Shown here one piece after another: positions 57,438 to 64,000 of a DNA stretch of 64,000 bases. The translations under genes and the position numbers were made by a program. Source of the DNA: Trichoderma breve. Its lineage: Eukaryota > Ascomycota > Sordariomycetes > Hypocreales > Hypocreaceae. Position 1 is the stretch's first letter. Every line of letters begins with the position of its first letter. The notes under the pieces were generated by a model, which did not search any database, was not told the DNA's origin, and was given only the letters and a program-made list of their open reading frames with translations. Location of the stretch: assembly GCF_028502605.1 (NCBI RefSeq), contig NC_079233.1, positions 5,518,001 through 5,582,000 on the forward strand, given 5' to 3'.

Positions 57438-59033
57438 ATGGGCGCCATCTACTATTTATTGCACCCAGGCGAACTGCGTTCCATCATTCAATGGTATGTC
57501 TAGCTATCAGCACCTCTTGTAGAGGCCCAAGCCCGAATCGGCAACACGCTGCTAACCTGACGCTGTAGGAAGGTATGGCACGAGCCTGTGAACCGCCGCG
57601 ACCCCAGCACCGAATGTGCGACACTACAAGAATGTTTCCGCTTCTTGAACTTGACAAGCCGTAGTTTTTCGGCCGTCATCCAAGAACTCAACCACGAGCT
57701 TCTTGTCCCTGTGACTCTCTTCTATTTGGTGTTACGTGGCCTCGATACCATCGAGGATGACATGACCATTCCCCTCTCTACAAAGGTCCCCATGCTGCGG
57801 AACTTCCATGTGACAATGGAACAGGATGGCTGGCAATACCACGAGAGCAAGGAGAAGGACCGAGAACTTCTGGAAAAGTTTGACTGCGTCATTACTGAGC
57901 TCAAGAAGATCAAGAAGCCTTATTATGAAATCATTAAGGATATGACCATCAAAATGGGCAATGGTATGGCAGACTACGCACAAAACACCTACATGATCGA
58001 AAACGGTGTGCAGACGATTGAGGAATACGAGCTGTACTGCCACTACGTTGCAGGATTGGTTGGTGAAGGCCTGACGCGACTATTTGTGGCTTCTAAGCTT
58101 GCCAACCCAAAGCTGGCCGAGAGGCCCTCTTTGACCGAATCCATGGGTCAGTTTTTGCAGAAGACGAATATTATCCGTGATATTCACGAAGATTGGCAAG
58201 ACGGCCGACGATGGTATCCAAAGGAGATTTGGAGCAAACACGTTGACCGATGGGAAGATCTGTTCGACCCCAAGTATCAGAAACAAGGAGTGGAGTGCAT
58301 ATCAGCCATGGTGCTCGACGCTCTGAAGCACGTTGAAGAGTGTCTGTTCTACATGGCGGGTATGAGGGATCAAAGTGCCTTCAACTTTGTTGCCATTCCA
58401 CAAGGCATGGCCATTGCTACTTTGGAGATTTGCTTTAGAAACCCAGCTGTGCTGCAGAGGAACGTCAAGATCACCAAGGGAGACGCTTGCCAGATCATGC
58501 TGGAAAGCACCCAGAACCTTCAAACTCTTTGTGAGGTCTTCCGAAGATATGCCCGGCGCATTCAGAAGAAGAACGATCCTCGCGATCCCAGCTACTTGGC
58601 AATCAGCTCACAATGCGCCAAGGTATGAAGAGATCCTGAGGAGAACATGAACTTGACTGAACCTTGACGGAAATGCTAATATTCTTCCAGATTGAGCAAT
58701 TTATCGAATCCTTGTTCCCCAAGCAAGACCCCAAGAAATTGGCCCAGGAGGCCAAGGAGAAGCAGACGCAAGAACCTGGCTTGACTACCAGTGAGACTGC
58801 CATTATGATTGCTGTTGTTCTTGGTGTTTTGTTGACTATGACGGGCGTGATGGTAAGTCACACGTTTCATCTCCCCCAAGCCAGGACTTGGAAAATCTAA
58901 TGAGGAACAGGTTGGCATTGCTTGGTTCCTCGGCGCCAAGTTCGATAATACTCTGGCCGACACGGCGAAGCTGTTTGGCAACAGCGCCGCCAGCGCTGCG
59001 CCTTCAATAACGGGCGCTCGCGACGAATTGTAA
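57438..59033 (+). CDS. erg9: squalene synthase (farnesyl-diphosphate farnesyltransferase)
   Basis: First committed enzyme of sterol synthesis; joins two farnesyl diphosphates to squalene in the ER membrane. Four exons, 57438-57493, 57569-58622, 58691-58852 and 58911-59033, giving 464 residues. Introns have GTATGT, GTATGA and GTAAGT donors, the first with a GCTAAC branch. The two aspartate-rich motifs are intact: LDTIEDD (Asp78 to Asp83) and [12 protein letters not shown] (Asp223 to Asp227). Conserved blocks [11 protein letters not shown] and [17 protein letters not shown] are present. A C-terminal membrane anchor spans about 407-432, split by the last intron. The long pyrimidine-rich leader suits a strong housekeeping promoter. 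Confidence 0.97.
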
Positions 59034-59938
59034 CGCAACTACTCATCTACGGATTATATCACTAACTGCGATGCCTTGATGCCCTCATGTACTACGAACG
59101 ATCTTGGCTCATGATATATGCCAAGTATACATATATATACTTACCTATCATAATTAATGTCTTTAATACTAAAATCGACAGGGAATGGTATCTCTGTACG
59201 ATGATCAAACCAGGTGGTATCTCTTGAAAGTTTGCGGTGTCGTTTTCTACCTCGAATCATACTCCTAGCACGGATGTCAAATTGCAATCCAGTCCTTTCA
59301 TGACTGTGGTTGTGCCGAAGAAGTGCTGATATCAACTTTGCTTTTGGTCTACTCTTAACGGAGCTGACGCAACGTGGAACCTCCGCCCTTGGACTTGACG
59401 AGGCTGGATCCGTGTTGGCGGGCAAACATTTCTTTGTGCCAATTGACTTTATGATGTGGCGTTGTGAAGAGTTAATATTTGCCGCGTTACATTGTGACTC
59501 GTGTCAGGGCGATATTAGAGCTATTGTCAAGCAATAGTGAAACTTAACGGCCATCTGTGACGTTTATGTAGCTCTTCGTTGCTGTTTTATGCTCCCTTTT
59601 ATTGTCAGATAGTCAATTGCAGTGTTCTCATCATCTAAGTACAAGCTCATTTCACATGTTGATGTTCATTCTTGCCGAGTTTCATGAATGTAGTAATCAG
59701 GGCAATTATCTATTATATCTACATGTAGCCCGTACGCTGACAATAATCACCGTCTAATAATACTTCTCGGTAATATTTCTCGGTCAGATATCTCGCCAAC
59801 GTTTCCAAGTCATCTCTCTCTTTCTCAAAAAAAAATTATGTCTATGAAATGGCAGGATGTAAGTGTTGCAGTGCGCGCTCCCTCACCCATTAGGGTTATC
59901 TAATTTGACGACCGGACAAGCAGATGAAATGTCGTGAT
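59034..59938. other. convergent intergenic region, no gene seen
   Basis: 3' flanks of squalene synthase (+) and the subtilase (-). AT-rich. Small frames here look random. Confidence 0.5.
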
Positions 59939-61420
59939 TTAGAGGTTGGCGTTGTTGGCAATGAGGTCGGTGGTACCAGCAACGTTCTGCTGGACAGTGG
60001 CACCAGTCTTGGTAGCGAGGTTCTTGATGAGGTTGCTGACATCGTCGACGTTGGTGACGCCCTCGAGAGCCATCAGGTAGGCGGCAAGACCGGCAACGTG
60101 AGGAGTAGCTATTTAAAGTCATATTAGCCTATGGGCACTCAAGTGTACATAATATAAGGGCCGGCTTTCTTACCCATGGAGGTACCGCTGAGAGTCGCAG
60201 TGTCGATATCAGACTTGATGCCAACGCTGAGAACATTAACACCGGGGGCGTAGATATCAACACCAGCACCGAAGTTGGAGAAGCTGGCACGAACATCATT
60301 CGTGGCGTCAATGGCACCGACGGTGATGGCCTGAGGGGCAGAGCCAGGAGAGGTGTTGGCAGTATCTTGCTGTAATACTTGTTAGGAATGTGGTTATAAG
60401 TGAGAGTTGAATGGGGTTCAACGTACGTTCTCGTTACCGGCAGCGACAACGGGGACAATACCGGCGTTGGCCAGAGCAGTGATGGCATTGTTGACAGCAG
60501 TAGAGAAGGAGCCGCCGAGAGACATGTTCATAACAGCCTTGCCGGCGAGCTTCTTGGTCTGGACGTCGTTGATGACGAACTGCATGCCGTTCAAAACACC
60601 AGAGTTGCTGCCAGAGCCGCTGGCATCGAGGACCTTGACGGCAACAAGCTTGATGTTCTTGGCAACGCCAAAGGTAGCGCCACCAATGGTACCGGCGACG
60701 TGGCTGCCGTGACCGTTCTCATCGGTGTCCTGGGCCTCATTGTTAGATTGTGAACATTGCCTTCTCCTTGTATAAGAGAATACTTACGTTGGTGTTGACA
60801 AAGTTGGCTCCAAAGGTGGCACGGCCCTCGAACTCAGTGTGGGTAACGCGGATGCCGGTGTCGACAACGTAGGCAGTCATGCCAGAAGCAGCAGAGTTGT
60901 CGAAGATGTAGTTCTGACCACCAACGTCCTTGTTGGAGAGACGGATCAGGCCAGGGGTGGCATTGGTCTGGGCAACGAGGGCGGTGTTCTGGACCTTGGT
61001 GTCGGCCTCGATGTAAGCAACCTCCTCGGCGTCGAAGATGCTCTTGATCATGTCGTTGTCGGCATCGAGGGCCATGGCGCGCCAGGTGTGAAGCTGGAAG
61101 GAGTGGATCTCGGTGGACAGCAGGTTGCCGAGGCCATCACGCTTCCCGAGGTTGCGCTTGGCGATGGCGGTAGCAAACTGAGCTTGCTTAGCAGAGATGG
61201 CGGCATCACCGAAGGTGTTGTTGTAGACGACAATGTAGCGGCCAGGGATGATGTTCTTCGCGTGAGGGTTGATGACGACGCTCATGAGATGGGTCATGTT
61301 GAGAGCGCTATGTGTGTGTGTTTGAGGGCTCAGCGAGTGACGGTTATGGAAAGGCATAGCCGCGGCCAGAGGGGCCACGACCATCAGAAGATATGCGAGC
61401 ATGGTGTTGAAGGGCGCCAT
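59939..61420 (-). CDS. secreted subtilisin-like serine protease (proteinase K type, S8)
   Basis: Four exons, 61420-60788, 60729-60427, 60369-60174 and 60108-59939, giving 433 residues. Donors are GTAAGT, GTACGT and GTAAGA; acceptors are CAG, CAG and TAG. Residues 1-21 are a signal peptide ([17 protein letters not shown]). An I9 propeptide follows ([14 protein letters not shown], to about 140) and the mature enzyme starts near residue 150. The catalytic triad is complete: Asp187 ([11 protein letters not shown]), His218 ([10 protein letters not shown]) and Ser376 (SGTSMATPHVAG); the oxyanion Asn is in VAAGNEN. The third intron splits the Ala after the active-site Ser-Met. Such alkaline proteases are secreted for nutrition and by pathogens or mycoparasites. 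The gene is convergent with squalene synthase. Confidence 0.95.
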
Positions 61421-64000
61421 TGTGACTGAAGACTTGGAGATGCGAGATGACGAAAGAAATGTTGGATATTAATACTAGTTGTCGTGAGGACAGGTCCAGC
61501 CGTCTTCTAGTGAATGAATGAATATCAATGCTCTCGAAAGAGAAAGTAACAGAGCAGTATCAATGCCAATGCGAGGATGTGCGATCAACGGTCCTCTATA
61601 GCCAGCTACTCGGTTCAGCAATAAGACGTTGAAAGAAAGACGACGAAGAAATGTTGAACGATCCAAGTGCGGAGGACCAGGCCGGAGACTCTTGAATGGA
61701 AAGAGAGGGAGAGTATGAGGAGGATGTAAAGATCCAAAAGGAAAAAGAGAAGAGGGAACGACGTAAGTAAAAATAGTAAAGAAGAAGAAGAAAACAATGA
61801 CATGGGGGAGCAAAGTGAGGAGAAGAGAGAAGTGGATTTTGGGCAAGGTACTCGTACCAGGCGAGAGAGTGGCCTCCCAGCGCAAAAGCCAAGTCCAGGG
61901 ACGTCCGGCTTCCGTGGTTCAATTTGATGGGGCCGGAGCAGCCCCTGCTAGCGGGCCTTGTCGCTGTATGCAGAACTTTTCAGTGGCTTTAAGCTCTTGT
62001 AGCGTGTGGTGGCAACTGCGCCGCCCAGGTACAGGCGCTCGTGGCTGGCCCAGTCCAGATTGATGCTGAGACTGGGGTGTCTCAGGGCGGGTGGGCAGGG
62101 GTTGGTGCCAAGCGAATCGCAAAACGTTCGGGAGCTGTTTTGGAAAACGCTCAAACGCAGCAAGCTGGATTTTTGTCTTGTTGGCGGTTGTTGCTGTTGC
62201 TCTTGTTTTTTATTTCTATTATTTTTTATATTCCCCCCTGTAAGCATATTTCATGCTTCAGCCGAGGCCTTGGCGAGTCGAGATTTCTGTTTTTTAGCCG
62301 AATGTCTGTGGCTGAGATTTTTGCTTTGGCTTGCACGAGGCGGTTTACTTGGAGGTACGAAGCAGTGGAGGCAACAGATCGTCAGGTACCAGGTACATGT
62401 ACATGCACTTCGGTCGTTCAACATGTCGTTCGTATAACAGAGTTCAATCGCGGTAGGCAGTAACACCGAGGGATTTAATGCGTGAATTTCACAAAACGTC
62501 GAATTACGTGGCATACATGGCATACATGTATCCGTTGGTTTTTTATTTTCCAATCACACATGGAATGGGTAGAGTGCATGTATCTGCAGAGATGCCACAA
62601 GCGCCATATCGATCGTCAGGGCAGTGGCACATCGCCATCTCACACCCGCGCATCAAGCGGTAAAAATGGGTAAGGAGTGGCCATCCAACGTCCAAACTTT
62701 GTTTGCTATGTACCTATCAATCCAACATCCCATGTCTTAAATTGAACGCTACCTAATAGTGATGAATATCAGATCCTAGAGATATATACAGCATAGTAGC
62801 AGATACAAGAAGAAAGTAGCTATAGTAATAGTTACTCAAGGAACTGGGTACTATATTTTACAGCTATTAACCTACCATGTGCTTACCGGTAATAGCAAGT
62901 AAAACACTTTATGCTTCCTCCGCATCCTGTCTGACACTTGAACTTGACGCACTCCAGCTGCTCCGTCATAATCGCATGTTATGCTTGTTCTATTAGTGCC
63001 AACCAGTGTAGTAGTACTAAGAATGAACTCAATTGACGTAAATTCAGCTACACGCTCTCGTGTCGATCAAGTGCGGCTTGATCTACGGAGTACATAAAAG
63101 TTCAATGCTACATACATCAACGGCCTTCGAGTTGATCATCGGGCGATTAATAACCCAAGCGCAGTGCAGATCTCTTAGCTTTCTTGCATGCAGAGCGTTG
63201 ATATTCATGATTGTTCATGTATGTATTCGCAATGCGATCAACTCACCGCCGCTTCAAATTAAAATCTAGATGATGCCCGAGTCAGCATCTGCCTCTGTGT
63301 TACAGCTTTCAATGAGGATACTCGTATACCAACTTTAATCGTTCATATCATCAAAATGAATCTTGTACCTGGTACTTCGACAATTCCACGCATCCCCCAT
63401 CTGCAGCAATTCGGCAGCCCTGGAAATTAGCTTCGGGTGGCGTCAGGGGTAAACCAGCGCCCCACCTCTGAAACGCAGCGCTAGTGAATCTCCAAGCTCG
63501 GCGTCTGTTCCAGGTTCCATGCAGTTGGTGAACTTCTTCCATTGGCCTAGCCATGAGACACTTGAAACGCGCGGTACAGAGCCAAGTCAGAGCTCGGCGT
63601 CTTGGTCCTCTGCGCTGTGCGACAATGCGATGCAGAGCTCTCGAACGTTGGAATTTAAGCTATATTTTGTTGGTTGTTAGCATTGAGCTTGGGCGCGGGT
63701 TGCAAAAATAAGCATTTGTTTGTTTTGCTGTTTGTTTACCCGTTTGGGCTGTCTGGGCGTTGGTGGCTTGGTACATGTATCAATGGATTTAAGCTTGATC
63801 GTGAGGTCATGTTCGTATTTGGTCAAGTCGTTACGACCATCTTCAGCCATCGCGTCGAGCGGCATAAACACCACACCGCAAATCCTCCGAGCAATCTACT
63901 TGATGTTATGGCACGCATTGCACATATCCAGTATCACGACTACGACATCGTGGGATATCTTTTGCACAACAGAGATAGAACCATGAGGAAGAAGATCGTT
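61421..64000. other. right-hand intergenic region, no firm gene
   Basis: The subtilase promoter (purine-rich on the plus strand at 61620-61810) and 2 kb of sequence without a supported gene. On the minus strand at 63680-64000 two short frames with some coding character (FMPLDAMAEDGRNDLTKYEH and, nearer the edge, DVVVVILDMCNACHNI) might be exons of a gene continuing to the right. The evidence is too weak to annotate. GCATACATG is duplicated near 62510-62530. Confidence 0.35.

Overview
The window is nuclear DNA of a filamentous ascomycete, most likely a Sordariomycete and probably of the order Hypocreales. The evidence is the set of single-copy eukaryotic genes, the short introns (about 50-110 nt) with GTRNGT donors, CTAAC/CTGAC branch sites and YAG acceptors, and the kinds of protein encoded (WSC protein, AceTr acetate transporter, proteinase K-like S8 protease, DUF7514-type protein). 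I cannot name the genus. Most genes had to be spliced by hand. In every spliced model the exons add up to a whole number of codons, which is good support for the junctions.

Layout. 1-5 kb: a cut-off unknown gene (-), RAD1 of the 9-1-1 clamp (-), a tiny three-exon OST5 (-), and GCN5 (+). 5-16 kb: a conserved unknown protein (-), a GNAT acetyltransferase (+), thymidylate synthase (+), a DUF7514-type protein (-), and an MPDU1-like PQ-loop protein (+). 16-29 kb: a CxxC-rich protein (-), a quinone oxidoreductase-like MDR protein (-), PNG1 without its catalytic cysteine (-), a 4.8 kb gene-poor stretch, and UTP4 (-). 29-43 kb: a WSC-domain membrane protein (+), a 6 kb gene-poor stretch with two interrupted reading frames, an acetate transporter (+), and an MFS monocarboxylate/riboflavin-type transporter (+). 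43-64 kb: NBS1 (+), a cytochrome b5-domain protein (-), a disordered coiled-coil protein with FFYA motifs (+), a DnaJ protein with a C-terminal X-type region (-), a UDP-rhamnose-type epimerase/reductase (-), squalene synthase (+), a secreted subtilase (-), and a gene-poor right end.

There is no operon logic and no biosynthetic cluster. Some functions recur: DNA replication and repair (RAD1, thymidylate synthase, NBS1), and N-glycoprotein metabolism (OST5, MPDU1, PNG1). This may be chance. The observations most worth following are the PNG1 pseudoenzyme, a GC-AG intron in NBS1, the apparently inverted topology and duplicated Cys motif of the WSC protein, the FFYA-repeat protein, and the two long interrupted frames in the 6 kb gap. 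I found no CRISPR array, rRNA, tRNA or intact transposon, but small RNA genes are easy to miss by eye.
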